Part shown: positions 1 to 8,408 of the stretch, piece after piece
Layout: every line of letters begins with the position of its first letter
Numbering within the stretch: the stretch's first letter is position 1
Origin: Rugosimonospora acidiphila
GTDB taxonomy: Bacteria; Actinomycetota; Actinomycetes; Mycobacteriales; Micromonosporaceae
DNA: 64,000 nt
Assembly: GCF_039543385.1 (NCBI RefSeq)
Contig: NZ_BAABJQ010000014.1
Coordinates: forward strand, 1 to 64,000
Direction of reading: 5' to 3'
Notes under the pieces: model-generated
The model's input: the letters and a program-made list of their open reading frames with translations, nothing else
Database searches by the model: none
What the model was told of the DNA's origin: nothing
Program-made: the position numbers and the translations under genes

Positions 1-21
1 GGTGCGCGCACCGCGCGCACC
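1..21 (-). terminator. Possible hairpin terminator
   Basis: An 8-bp stem (GGTGCGCG with CGCGCACC) closes a 5-base loop, 20 bases past the stop of the leftward gene at 42-434. There is no T-run, which is usual for actinobacterial terminators. The window edge prevents seeing what lies beyond. Confidence 0.35.
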
Positions 22-41
22 GGCCGCGCCGGGAACCCGCC

Positions 42-434
42 TCAGAACTCGTCGCCGCCCACGAACTGGCGCTCGAGCCGGTCCGCGGTCGAGGTGATCA
101 GCGACAGCGGGCGCTCGAACTCGTTGATGTCGAGGTCCGCCAGCGGCATCGACTGCCTGATGAACAGGTGACCGTCGATGATGGCCCCGCCGCCGCAGAC
201 CTTGCCGCCGACCTCTTCCAGCACGGCGCGCAGGTTCAGGGAGTCCACCTTGCCCACCGGCGACTCGATCTGCAGCCACTCCTCGGTGCCCTCACCCAGC
301 ACCTGCCGCCACAGGAACACCACCTGCGTGCGCATGTCGCCGACTTCGAAGATCAGCTTGACGCGGTCGTCCTTCTCATCGGAAATTTTATAGTTGGAGC
401 GTACGTACTCGACCAGGCTCGTCCAGGTGGTCAT
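42..434 (-). CDS. YbjN-like / secretion-chaperone-fold protein
   Basis: This small acidic protein of about 130 residues has alternating beta-strand and helix character and no signal peptide or membrane segment. Its layout resembles the actinobacterial YbjN / type III secretion chaperone-like (CesT fold) families: an N-terminal helix, a central VVFLWRQ strand, and a C-terminal LITSTADRLE helix. Members of these families are usually of unknown function and are thought to bind other proteins. I chose the ATG at 434 because a GAGGGG ribosome site lies six bases upstream; the ATG at 440 would leave no spacing. The next gene is divergent, so this one is the last or only gene of a leftward unit. The family call is from general pattern only. 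Confidence 0.6.
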   Translation of the reverse strand: MTTWTSLVEYVRSNYKISDEKDDRVKLIFEVGDMRTQVVFLWRQVLGEGTEEWLQIESPVGKVDSLNLRAVLEEVGGKVCGGGAIIDGHLFIRQSMPLADLDINEFERPLSLITSTADRLERQFVGGDEF

Positions 435-590
435 CTGCATCCCCTCGTCGCGAGTTTCCCCGACTCGTCACGAACAATCAGAAGCGGGCCGAACGCTAGC
501 ACCGGCCCGCCACCCGAGGCCGTTCAGGGCAGCGCGCCCGCCGGGTAATTGGCTCGCCCGCGAGGCGCGTCCGTCACTACTCTCGCCGGC

Positions 591-1850
591 ATGAACGGCG
601 CCCCGGTGCCCCTGCTGTGGCTGTGCGGCCCGTCCGGCGTCGGCAAGTCGACGGTCGGGTGCGAAATCTTCAGCCAGCTCGAACGGGCCGGCGTACCGGT
701 CGGCTACGTCGACCTCGATCAGGTCGGCCTGTGCTACCCCGCGCCGGCCGACGACCCCGGCAACCACCGCGTCAAGTCCCGCGGCCTGGGCGCGGTGTGG
801 CCGGCCCACCGGGACGCGGGGGTCCGGTGCCTGGTCGTGTCGGGCGGGGTCGAAACCGCCGACCAGGTGCGCGCGTACGCCGGCCAGGTGCCGGACGCCG
901 CCGTCACGCTGATGCGGCTGCGCGCCGGCCACCGGGTACTGGTCGAGCGGTTCCTCGGCCGAGGCTGGCGCCCGGACCTGCTGGACGAGGTCGTCCGGGA
1001 CGCGGACGAACTGGAGCGCGGGAAACTCCCCGGCCCGTGCGTGGACACCGATGGGTTGCCGGTGCCCGAGGTGGCCCGGCTGGTACGCGAGCGGGCCGGC
1101 GGCTGGCCCCGTCACGACGCGGCGACGCTGGACCCGGCACCCCTCGATCCGGCACCGCTGGATCCGGCGACGCTGGGCTCGGCACCGCTGGACCCGATGC
1201 CGCCGCACGAAGCACCGACCGGCGAAGCATCGACCGGCGAGACGGCGCTCCGCGAGGGTGGGCATGACGGCGTCCGGCCCGGCTCCACGCCTGTCCTGTG
1301 GGTGTGCCGCCCGCCCGCCGTGGGCAAGTCCACGGTCGGGTACGAGATCTTCACCCAGGTCAACGGGTCCGGTGTGAAGGCCGCGTACGTCGACCTCGCC
1401 CAGATCGGCTTCTGCCGGCCGGCCCCCGCCGGCGACCCGGGCAACCACCGGCTCAAGGCGCGCAACCTCGGCGCGCTGTGGCCGATGTACCGGGATGCCG
1501 GGGCGCGGTGCCTCGTCGTCACCGGTGCCGTCCATCGCCCGGAGACGGTGCGCGCCTACGCCGACGCGGTACCGGGTACGGCGCTCACGCTGTGCCGCCT
1601 GCACGCCGGGCCGGCCGAGTTGGCACGGCGGGTCCTGCTGCGCGGCGCCGGCGGCGGGCCGACGATCCCTGGCAAGGCGCTGAAGGGCTGGCCCGAAGAC
1701 GCACTGCTCCGGTTCGCGGAGCGGGCCGCGCGCGAGGCGGCCGAGTTGGAGCGGGTCGGCCTGGGTGATCTGTGCGTCGACACGGATGGCCGGACGGTCG
1801 AGGAGGTCGCCGGGCTGGTCCGCGCCCGGGCCGGCGGGTGGCCCGCCTGA
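591..1850 (+). CDS. Tandem-duplicated P-loop kinase/ATPase
   Basis: The protein of about 419 residues consists of two homologous P-loop nucleotide-kinase-like domains joined by a low-complexity linker. Domain 1 has Walker A GPSGVGKST (Lys19) and domain 2 has PPAVGKST (Lys246). Both are followed by the same blocks, YVDL-Q-G, DPGNHR-K-R-LGA-WP and CVDTDG, so one arose by duplication of the other. The linker (about residues 180-225) repeats LDPAPLDP-type units followed by GEAST/GET units. The family (AAA_33 / adenylylsulfate-kinase-like) phosphorylates small molecules, but the substrate is not evident. I used the ATG at 591 rather than an in-frame TTG at 549, because it places the first strand next to the P-loop. 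In domain 2 the first Gly of the P-loop is Arg. Confidence 0.8.
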   Translation: MNGAPVPLLWLCGPSGVGKSTVGCEIFSQLERAGVPVGYVDLDQVGLCYPAPADDPGNHRVKSRGLGAVWPAHRDAGVRCLVVSGGVETADQVRAYAGQVPDAAVTLMRLRAGHRVLVERFLGRGWRPDLLDEVVRDADELERGKLPGPCVDTDGLPVPEVARLVRERAGGWPRHDAATLDPAPLDPAPLDPATLGSAPLDPMPPHEAPTGEASTGETALREGGHDGVRPGSTPVLWVCRPPAVGKSTVGYEIFTQVNGSGVKAAYVDLAQIGFCRPAPAGDPGNHRLKARNLGALWPMYRDAGARCLVVTGAVHRPETVRAYADAVPGTALTLCRLHAGPAELARRVLLRGAGGGPTIPGKALKGWPEDALLRFAERAAREAAELERVGLGDLCVDTDGRTVEEVAGLVRARAGGWPA

Positions 1851-2044
1851 CCGCCGTTGCATTTTCGCGGCCTCGCCCGAACTCCCTCGCCTTTCGGCCC
1901 TGGGCGAATGTTCCGGGGCATCGGCCGAATCCGTGAACCATCTCTATGTGCGCACGTGCTGATGAGTAGGACCGCGCGGCCTTGCCAGGAAGCGGGCCCC
2001 GAGGGCCCGTCGAACAGTCACGTCCACCCGAGTTCAGGAGTGCC

Positions 2045-2761
2045 ATGTCACCCAAATCCACACGTCGAATGACCCTCGCGTTGACCGCCGTGGCGTTGGG
2101 TCTGATCGGTCAGGCGTTGCTCGCCGGACCCGCCAACGCCAGCCTGTTCAACGTCAAGGTTCAGAGCGCCGTGCTGAAGAACGGCCAACTTCAGGTCCAA
2201 GGGTCGGGTGGCGAACCCGGCACCAGCATTTCCGCCGAGTCGACCGTCGACGTGGCCGACGTGCGCGTCGGGAACGACGGGCGGTTCAAGATCGAGGCAT
2301 CCAACTTCCACGCTCCCGACTGCTTGATCACCGTGCGCGACGCCGACTCCCCGCTGGTAACCGCCAAGCTTCAGGGCTGCACGCCGTCGACGAAGCCGGT
2401 CCAGCCGCCGGCGCCGCCCACGGGTAGCTGTGTGATCGCGGCGCAGACGCTGGTCACGCTCCCGGGCGGGGTCTCCGAGAACTTCGGGACCACGGCCACG
2501 CTCGCGGTCGGGAACCTGGGGACGGTCAACTTCACGACCACGGGATGCAACTTCGGCAGCGGAACCACCCCGACGCAGGTGCAATGGAAGCTCGTTGCCG
2601 GTGTCATCCCCACCGGCATGAGCGGCCCGCAGGTTCAGGGCCACGATGCCGCGAACATCACCGGCATCCCCAGTGTCGCGGGTACCTACGAGTTCACCCT
2701 GCAGGCCACCGACGCGATCGGCGCCACCGACCAGGAGAACTTCACGGTCGTCGTTTCGTAA
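2045..2761 (+). CDS. Secreted Ig-like domain protein
   Basis: A 238-residue exported protein. It starts with a basic n-region (SPKSTRR), a hydrophobic core and an AxA cleavage region (PANAS, around residue 33), so it is a Sec substrate. The mature part has two beta-rich sections: residues 34-125 with a cysteine pair, then a PPAPP-type proline linker, then a C-terminal section with the IPTGMSG-like strand and the VAGTYEFTLQATD block typical of putative Ig (cadherin-like, He_PIG) domains. The function is probably adhesive or envelope-related. The ATG at 2045 follows a TTCAGGAG ribosome site. It stands alone, ends before a strong hairpin at 2781-2803, and lies upstream of a secreted glycosidase. 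Confidence 0.8.
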   Translation: MSPKSTRRMTLALTAVALGLIGQALLAGPANASLFNVKVQSAVLKNGQLQVQGSGGEPGTSISAESTVDVADVRVGNDGRFKIEASNFHAPDCLITVRDADSPLVTAKLQGCTPSTKPVQPPAPPTGSCVIAAQTLVTLPGGVSENFGTTATLAVGNLGTVNFTTTGCNFGSGTTPTQVQWKLVAGVIPTGMSGPQVQGHDAANITGIPSVAGTYEFTLQATDAIGATDQENFTVVVS

Positions 2762-2780
2762 CGCCGCTCGCCCCTCGCCG

Positions 2781-2803
2781 CACCCCGGACCCGGTCCGGG
2801 GTG
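2781..2803 (+). terminator. Hairpin terminator
   Basis: A perfect 10-bp stem (CACCCCGGAC with GTCCGGGGTG) and a 3-base loop lie 20 bases after the stop codon at 2761. No T-run follows. The remainder of the 2762-3101 gap is the leader of the glycosidase gene. Confidence 0.75.
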
Positions 2804-3101
2804 CGGCCGTTCCGTAACCGCGGACCCGCCGTGTCACACCGGCGGCGGGAACCGTCGGAGGCACCTGAACTCCACCGGCCCATTCGCGCGGTTGCGCCCG
2901 TGATTGTCCACAAAGGACGCCTTGTGGCGGGCGAAAATCCTGCGCACAGACTGACCCCGCACCGCTGCCCGCGCCGATCAGCATCTGTTATCTTCTATCA
3001 GGAAGCCTGCCTGACCGTTTGAAGTCCATCAGTTCGGTCCCGTGGCGCCGCCCGGCCCCCGGCCGGCCCGCGCCACCGCATGCGTCTCTAGGAGATGGTT
3101 C
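2804..3101 (+). promoter_or_regulatory. Leader region of GH2 gene
   Basis: About 300 bases without a gene. A small inverted repeat, TCAGG-N7-CCTGA, lies at 2998-3014 about 90 bases before the glycosidase start. It is a possible operator next to the AT-richer stretch CTGTTATCTTCTATC. A GGAG ribosome site at 3091-3094 precedes the ATG. No convincing -35/-10 pair was found. Confidence 0.3.
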
Positions 3102-5987
3102 ATGAAAAGACGGCGCATTGGTTCTCGCGTACCCATCCGACTACTCACCCTCTCCGCGCTGGCCGTCACCCTCGGCGCCCCCGCCTTCGGCGGGCCCGGC
3201 GCGGCGAACGCCGCAGCCCCCTCGGCGGTGACGTTCACCGGCCCCACCGCCGGATCGGCGGCCGCCCCGCACGACCTCGGCACCAGCGGCTGGAAGGTGC
3301 TCACCAGCGCCACCGCCACCCAGACCGGCGACCAGATCTCCACCCCCGGCTTCTCCACCGCGCACTGGCTGTCGGTGCGGCCGGACGACGGGGACGCGCC
3401 CGGCACCGAGATCGAGGCCCTGCTGCAGAACGGGGCCTGCCCCAACCCGTACTACTCCGACAACATCCGCACGTGCTTCGGGTTCACCGACGACGCCGGC
3501 CCGGTGAGCGTGCCGCAGTTCGCGGTGCCCTGGTGGTACCGCACCGACTTCTCCGCCGACCTGCGCCCCGGCCAGACCGCCAGCCTCATCGTCAACGGCG
3601 TTGTGGGCGCCGCCGACGTCTGGGTCAACGGTTCGGAGGTGGCCACCAAGGCCACCGTCACCGGCGACTACACCAAATTCACCTTCGACGTGAGCACCCT
3701 GCTTCACCGGGGCAAGAACTCGCTGGCGCTGGAGGTCTACCCCAACGACCCCAGCACCATGCTCACGCTCGACGACGTGGACTGGAACCAGGTCCCGCCG
3801 GACAACAACACCGGCATCCAGTTCCCGATCCAGCTCAAGGTCTCCGACGCGCTCAGCGAGAGCAACGCGCACGTGCTCCAGGCCAACGCGGCGGATCTGA
3901 GCAGTTCGGCGCTGACCGTCAAGACCGACGTCACCAACAACACGGCCGCGCCACAGACCGGCACGGTGCGTGCCACCGTCACGCCGCCCGGCCACGGCGG
4001 CAAGGCGATAACGGTCACGCAGTCGGTGACGGTTCCGGCGCACACCACCCAGACCGTGTCGTTCACGCCGGACGCGTACCGGGCCCTGACCATCAGGCAT
4101 CCGCAGATCTGGTGGCCGTACCAGATGGGCGCCTCGCCGCTGTACACGCTGCGCACGTCGGTGTCGCAGCGCGGCGCGGTGACCGACTCGGCCAGCGCGA
4201 CCTTCGGCATCCGGACGGTGACCACCTCGCTGGTCGGCGCGTCGCCGATCGCGCCCGACGGCGTGCGCAGCTACGCCATCAACGGCCGCTCCATCGTGGT
4301 GCGCGGCGGCGGCTTCGCCGAGGACCTGTTCCTGCACTACGACGCGACCGACATCGCCCGCCAGTTCGCGATCCTGAAGAACCTCGGCATCAACACGCTG
4401 CGGCTGGAGGGGCACTTCATGCCGGAGAACTTCTATGAGCAGGCCGACGCGGCCGGCATGCTCATCGACTCCGGGTTCCAGTGCTGCGACGCGTGGCAGC
4501 CGGGGAAAACCATCAGCCAGGCCACCCTGGACACCATGGCGCTGTCGGCGCTGACCATCGGCCAGAACGAGCGCAACCACCCCAGCGTGTTCACCTTCTC
4601 CTGGAGCGACAACGCGCCGCGGCCCCAGCAGGAGGCCGTCTCGCTGCCCGCCTTCCAGCAGGCCGACTTCGACGTACCCATCGTCGCGTCGGCGGAGTAC
4701 AAGAGCACGCCCACGCTGGGACAGGCCGGCGAGAAGGAAGGACCGTACGACTACGTGCCGCCGAGCTACTGGTACGACACCAGCAACTACGACCCGGGTG
4801 ACTCGTCGCGTACCAACGCCGGCGGCTCCTGGGGCCTGGACAGCGAGCAGAGCGCCGGGGACACGGTGCCCACCATGGACTCCCTCAACCGGTTCCTGTC
4901 CCCCGCCGACCAGGCCGCGCTCTGGCAGCAGCCGGACGCCAACCAGTACCACGCCAACTACGAGACGGGCCACGGCGGGTACCGCTTCGGCACGCTCTTC
5001 GAGTTCGACCAGGCGATGACGAACCGGTACGGCTCGTGGTCGAGCCTCGACCAGTACGTCGAGGAGGCCCAGGTCCAGAACTACGAGAACACCAGGGCGC
5101 AGTTCGAGGCGTTCGTCGACCACTCGACCAACCAGCCCACCCCGGCCACCGGCACCATCTACTGGCAGGTCAACAAGGGTTGGCCGACCCTGCTGTGGGA
5201 CCTGTACAACCAGGACGGCGACCAGCCGGGCAGCTTCTTCGGCGCGAAGAAGGCCAACGAGGGGCTGCACGTGCTCTACGGGTACGACGACGGCACGGTG
5301 GCCGTGGACAACCTCACCGGCAAGGCGGCCAAGGGGCTGTCGGTGCAGGCGAAGGTCTACGACCTGGCCGGCAACGTGCTGGACGACCAGCGGGTCGGCG
5401 GCCTCAGCCTGACCAGCCAGCAGGTGACGAACAAGGTGCTCACCCCGAAGGTGCCGGCCGCCACGGTGGCACCCACCCCCGCGAAGACGTCCTTCGTGGA
5501 GCTTCAGCTCAGCCAGAACGGCAAGGTCGTCGACCGCAACGTGTACTGGGTGTCCAGCCAGGCCGACCAGGTCGACTGGGACGCCACCCTGGGCAACCCG
5601 CAGGCCACCATGTCCCAGTACGCGGACCTGACGGCGCTGCACTCGCTGCCGACGAACAACAAGATCGCAGCGAAGGTCAGCACCCACGCCCAGGCGGGCC
5701 CGGACGGTGCCGACCGGGTCGCCACGGTGACCATCACCAACACCTCGAAGACCCGGACGGTGGGCTTCTTCCTCCGGGCGGATCTGCGCCGGGGTACCAG
5801 GTCCGGCAAGGAGTTGCCGGGCGACAACGAGGTCGGCTCCGCGCTGTGGAGCGACAACGACATCACGCTGTGGCCGGGCGAGTCGCAGACGCTGACGGTC
5901 AGCTACCGCGCCTCGGACCTCAAGGGCGCCACGCCGGTGGTGAGCGTGTCCGGGTGGAACTCCCCCCGGATCGACGTCGCCGGATAG
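3102..5987 (+). CDS. csxA-like: Secreted GH2 exo-beta-D-glucosaminidase-like enzyme
   Basis: A 961-residue secreted glycoside hydrolase family 2 enzyme. A Sec signal (KRRR start, hydrophobic core, AANAAA near residue 40) is followed by the jelly-roll sugar-binding domain, an Ig-like domain, the TIM barrel and C-terminal Ig-like domains. It matches the exo-chitosanase (CsxA) subfamily in characteristic blocks: GPYDYVPPSYWY, SAGDTVPTMD, FFGAKKANE and LWPGESQTLTV. As in that subfamily, the usual acid/base Asn-Glu is replaced by Ser-Asp (WSD, Asp503), and the nucleophile is Glu582 in the DSEQSAG block. Family knowledge: these enzymes remove glucosamine from the non-reducing end of chitosan oligomers. 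The ATG at 3102 has an AGGAG site. Neighbouring sugar importers and ROK genes fit aminosugar use. Confidence 0.88.
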   Translation: MKRRRIGSRVPIRLLTLSALAVTLGAPAFGGPGAANAAAPSAVTFTGPTAGSAAAPHDLGTSGWKVLTSATATQTGDQISTPGFSTAHWLSVRPDDGDAPGTEIEALLQNGACPNPYYSDNIRTCFGFTDDAGPVSVPQFAVPWWYRTDFSADLRPGQTASLIVNGVVGAADVWVNGSEVATKATVTGDYTKFTFDVSTLLHRGKNSLALEVYPNDPSTMLTLDDVDWNQVPPDNNTGIQFPIQLKVSDALSESNAHVLQANAADLSSSALTVKTDVTNNTAAPQTGTVRATVTPPGHGGKAITVTQSVTVPAHTTQTVSFTPDAYRALTIRHPQIWWPYQMGASPLYTLRTSVSQRGAVTDSASATFGIRTVTTSLVGASPIAPDGVRSYAINGRSIVVRGGGFAEDLFLHYDATDIARQFAILKNLGINTLRLEGHFMPENFYEQADAAGMLIDSGFQCCDAWQPGKTISQATLDTMALSALTIGQNERNHPSVFTFSWSDNAPRPQQEAVSLPAFQQADFDVPIVASAEYKSTPTLGQAGEKEGPYDYVPPSYWYDTSNYDPGDSSRTNAGGSWGLDSEQSAGDTVPTMDSLNRFLSPADQAALWQQPDANQYHANYETGHGGYRFGTLFEFDQAMTNRYGSWSSLDQYVEEAQVQNYENTRAQFEAFVDHSTNQPTPATGTIYWQVNKGWPTLLWDLYNQDGDQPGSFFGAKKANEGLHVLYGYDDGTVAVDNLTGKAAKGLSVQAKVYDLAGNVLDDQRVGGLSLTSQQVTNKVLTPKVPAATVAPTPAKTSFVELQLSQNGKVVDRNVYWVSSQADQVDWDATLGNPQATMSQYADLTALHSLPTNNKIAAKVSTHAQAGPDGADRVATVTITNTSKTRTVGFFLRADLRRGTRSGKELPGDNEVGSALWSDNDITLWPGESQTLTVSYRASDLKGATPVVSVSGWNSPRIDVAG

Positions 5988-6000
5988 CGCACGGATGAAT

Positions 6001-6038
6001 GGGTGCCCGGTCCCGACGCGCGTCGGGGCCGGGCACCC
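6001..6038. terminator. Bidirectional hairpin terminator
   Basis: A very strong inverted repeat lies between convergent genes. Its outer 10-bp stem is GGGTGCCCGG with CCGGGCACCC, and its inner 7-bp stem is CCCGACG with CGTCGGG around a CG loop, interrupted only by one T/G pair. It can end transcription from both the glycosidase and the leftward gene at 6044. Confidence 0.8.
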
Positions 6039-6043
6039 GCGGT

Positions 6044-6490
6044 TTACCCGGAGGGTCGCGCCCATCGCAGCGGCCGCAGGGGGTAGGCCCACGGCACGCC
6101 CAGGTCGTCGTCGTAGTCGTCGTACAGGCCCATGACGATCTCGGGTACCAGTACCAGCCGTTCGACGGGCAGGTCGTCGGCGGCGCCCCGTAGCTCGTCC
6201 GCCTCTTCCCTGGCGGCATAGAGACGGTAGGTGGGTCCGAGATTCACCGTCCCCGCCTCGACCTCAAGGTACCTGTGCCCTCGCTGGTCCGTGTCGCAGC
6301 GCGCGGGAAGATCTTCGATCGGCTTGGTGCCGTCGTCCAGCAGCTGCGCGGAGCGATACGGCGCCTGCCCCGGGCCGGGGCGGGCCGTCACCGTAACGCC
6401 CCTCGGGCTTCGGCAGATCGAGATTGCCTTGCCGTCGGCGGCGAGCCACGTTCCCACCCACGACCGTGGCCAACCCGTCGGACCAACCAT
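6044..6490 (-). CDS. Hypothetical protein, beta-rich
   Basis: A 148-residue protein with no signal peptide, membrane segment or catalytic motif that I recognise. It opens with a GTWLAADGKAI strand, has mid-region repeats of short beta strands (GHRYLEVEAG, TYRLYAA), and ends with an acidic YDDYDDDLG stretch and a basic tail. The layout recalls small lipocalin-like actinobacterial proteins, but I cannot name a family. The ATG at 6490 is the only early start. It is convergent with the glycosidase across a strong terminator, and 66 bases separate it from the deaminase upstream on the same strand. Confidence 0.6.
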   Translation of the reverse strand: MVGPTGWPRSWVGTWLAADGKAISICRSPRGVTVTARPGPGQAPYRSAQLLDDGTKPIEDLPARCDTDQRGHRYLEVEAGTVNLGPTYRLYAAREEADELRGAADDLPVERLVLVPEIVMGLYDDYDDDLGVPWAYPLRPLRWARPSG

Positions 6491-6556
6491 CTGACCAGTG
6501 TGCCCGCTTCCGGTTGCGCACCGCGGGCGATGTGAGTCGCGCCACCGGCACAGAAC

Positions 6557-6982
6557 TCAGTAGTAGTCGTCGATCGGCCGGCGCGCCTCGTCGAACAGCG
6601 CCGGCCCCTCGTAGCGCACCTCGGGCAGCGGCGGAGTGGTCGGCTTGACCTCCGCGAATTGCTCGGCGGACAGGGCGTACACCACCCGTCCGAGGCCGGA
6701 TCGGTCTATCGCGGTCGCGCACATCGGGCAGGGCTGGCAACTGGTGAACATCGTGATGCCGGCGGCCACGTCGGGAGCGAGTTGCCGCGCGGCCCATCGC
6801 GCCAGCTTCAACTCCGGGTGCGCGGTGATGTCCGAATCGGAGACCACCGTGTTGTGGTCCTCGATCAGGACCGTGCCGTCCGCACCGACCAGCAACGAGC
6901 CGAACGGTCGTTCGCCGAGCGCCCCGGCTTCGCTGGCGAGCGCTACGGCACGGCGGAGAAACCTCTCGTCGTCGGGGGTCAT
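6557..6982 (-). CDS. Nucleoside/guanine deaminase-like protein
   Basis: A 141-residue member of the zinc cytidine/deoxycytidylate deaminase superfamily. The active site is clear: TAHPELK supplies the zinc ligand His55 and catalytic Glu57, and QPCPMC supplies the cysteines Cys85 and Cys88. HPE in place of HAE, together with the N-terminal RPFGSLLV block, is typical of the guanine deaminase / tRNA adenosine deaminase-like branch, so it likely hydrolyses an exocyclic amine of a purine or related ring. Its start codon overlaps the stop of the upstream F420-type oxidoreductase (ATGA at 6979-6982), which implies coupled translation. The exact substrate is unknown. Confidence 0.85.
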   Translation of the reverse strand: MTPDDERFLRRAVALASEAGALGERPFGSLLVGADGTVLIEDHNTVVSDSDITAHPELKLARWAARQLAPDVAAGITMFTSCQPCPMCATAIDRSGLGRVVYALSAEQFAEVKPTTPPLPEVRYEGPALFDEARRPIDDYY

Positions 6983-7830
6983 CGGTCCTCCTGGGATTTG
7001 TGATACGCGGCCACGGCGGCCAGCGTCCGCCAGGCGCGTTCGGGCCGACGGACTTCGGTCAGGTCGCCGTTGAACGGGTCGAGCAGCACCGTCTGCGCGC
7101 CGAGCAGACGCAGCTGATCGAGGTCGGCGATGATCTGGTCAAGCGTGCCGACCCCGGCCAGCCGATCCGGGGCGGTGACCGGTTCAGGGGTCTCCCGGAG
7201 TGCGATGCGCGGCGTCAGCGCGGGCACCTGCCGGTCCCATCCGTCGGCGACGGCCGCGAGCCGGCCGGCCGCCTCGGCCAGCCAGCCGGGTGTGCACCGC
7301 AGCGGATGCCAGGCATCCCCGAGCAGTACCGCGCGACGCATGGCGCTGTCGCTGTTGCCGCCGACCCAGACCGGGATTCCGGGCGCCTCATAGTCGTCGG
7401 TGTCGCGCCAGGCCTCGCGGATGGTGTGGAGGTACTCGTCGGTCAGCGCACCGCGCCGGTGGAACGGCACGCCGAGCGCCTCGAACTCCTGCCTGGCCCA
7501 GCCGACGCCGACGCCCAGGACGAGCCGGCCGTCGCTGAGCCGGTGGAGGTTCGCCGCCATGCGGGCGGTGAGCAGCGGGTGCCGGTACGCAAGGATGAGC
7601 ACCGTGGTACCCAGCCTGATCCGCCGGGTCACCCCAGCCAGCCAGGACAGCGTCGTGATCGGCTCGTAGAACGGAGCCGGATACTGTCCGGCCACGTCCG
7701 GGGTCACCGCGATGTGGTCGGAGAGCATCAGCAGGTCGAAGCCGAGGCCCTCGATCGTCTGCGCCCACTGTCGCAGCAGGTCGGGACCGGTACCCGGGCC
7801 GAAGTTCGGTACGTTCACACCAATCTGCAC
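6979..7830 (-). CDS. LLM-class F420-dependent oxidoreductase
   Basis: A 283-residue luciferase-like TIM-barrel flavin/F420 oxidoreductase. It shows the family start QIGVNVPNFGP, the FDLLMLSDHIAV block, RIRLGTTVLILAYRHPLLTA, and the GVGVGWARQEFEALG block in which the aromatic/basic residues line the cofactor pocket. The GTG at 7830 is chosen because it gives the standard N-terminus; the longer open frame upstream has no family similarity. It is the first gene of a two-gene unit with the deaminase. The divergent Lrp/AsnC-type gene starts 94 bases away and may control it. The substrate is unknown. Confidence 0.85.
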   Translation of the reverse strand: MQIGVNVPNFGPGTGPDLLRQWAQTIEGLGFDLLMLSDHIAVTPDVAGQYPAPFYEPITTLSWLAGVTRRIRLGTTVLILAYRHPLLTARMAANLHRLSDGRLVLGVGVGWARQEFEALGVPFHRRGALTDEYLHTIREAWRDTDDYEAPGIPVWVGGNSDSAMRRAVLLGDAWHPLRCTPGWLAEAAGRLAAVADGWDRQVPALTPRIALRETPEPVTAPDRLAGVGTLDQIIADLDQLRLLGAQTVLLDPFNGDLTEVRRPERAWRTLAAVAAYHKSQEDR

Positions 7831-7924
7831 AGGTCCGAGACTAGCCAGCGTGGATCCGGCCTGTGAACACCGTCTTCCCTGCCTCGGCTGGCCCTTGCCG
7901 TGGATCCGCCGGTAAATTGGCCCG

Positions 7925-8383
7925 GTGACCGAGAATCTTGACGCCGTCGATTGGTCCATCCTGACCGAGCTGCAGGGCGACGGTCGCTTGCCGATCACCG
8001 AACTCAGCCGCCGGGTCACGCTGAGCGCGTCGGCGACCAGCGAACGGGTGAAGCGACTGGAGGCCAGCGGTGTCATCACCGGCTACCGTGCCGAGGTCGA
8101 CCTGTCCAAGGCGGGCTTCGCCGTGCTGGCGGTGGTCCGGCTCAAGTACCCCGGCAACCGGCACGATCCGCTGCGCCAATTGCTCGATCGGCGGTCGGAG
8201 ATCCTGGAGTGCCTGCGCACCACGGGAGACGACTGCTACGTGCTGAAGGTCGCCGCGACCTCGATGGCGCACCTCGAACAGGTCGTCGACGACCTCGCCG
8301 CGTTCGGCAGCACCACCACCAACGTGGTGTACAGCGCGACGCTTCCCTATCGCGGCCCGCGACCGACGCTGTCTCAGGCGTGA
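7925..8383 (+). CDS. Lrp/AsnC-family transcriptional regulator
   Basis: A 152-residue regulator with an N-terminal winged helix-turn-helix (residues 5-60, with the LDAVDWSILTELQGDGRLPITELSRR block) and a C-terminal RAM ligand-binding domain (about 65-145, with YVLKVAATSMAHLEQVVDDL). Such proteins sense amino acids or small metabolites and often regulate the divergent neighbour. Here that neighbour is the oxidoreductase-deaminase unit, 94 bases away. The start is the GTG at 7925. It converges on the ABC ATPase gene at 8409. Confidence 0.9.
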   Translation: MTENLDAVDWSILTELQGDGRLPITELSRRVTLSASATSERVKRLEASGVITGYRAEVDLSKAGFAVLAVVRLKYPGNRHDPLRQLLDRRSEILECLRTTGDDCYVLKVAATSMAHLEQVVDDLAAFGSTTTNVVYSATLPYRGPRPTLSQA

Positions 8384-8408
8384 CTCGGGTCGAGTGCGCC
8401 CGGGCCCG

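Noticed and set aside
468..1862. Open frame of about 460 codons antisense to the tandem kinase
   Set aside because: It has Arg/Pro/Gly-rich composition typical of an antisense shadow in GC-rich DNA, with RRCRVQRR-type repeats that mirror the linker repeat.
3141..6092. Long open frame (about 980 codons) antisense to the GH2 glycosidase
   Set aside because: It mirrors the codon bias of the glycosidase gene, has no ribosome site or recognisable motif and is fully covered by a clear family match on the other strand.
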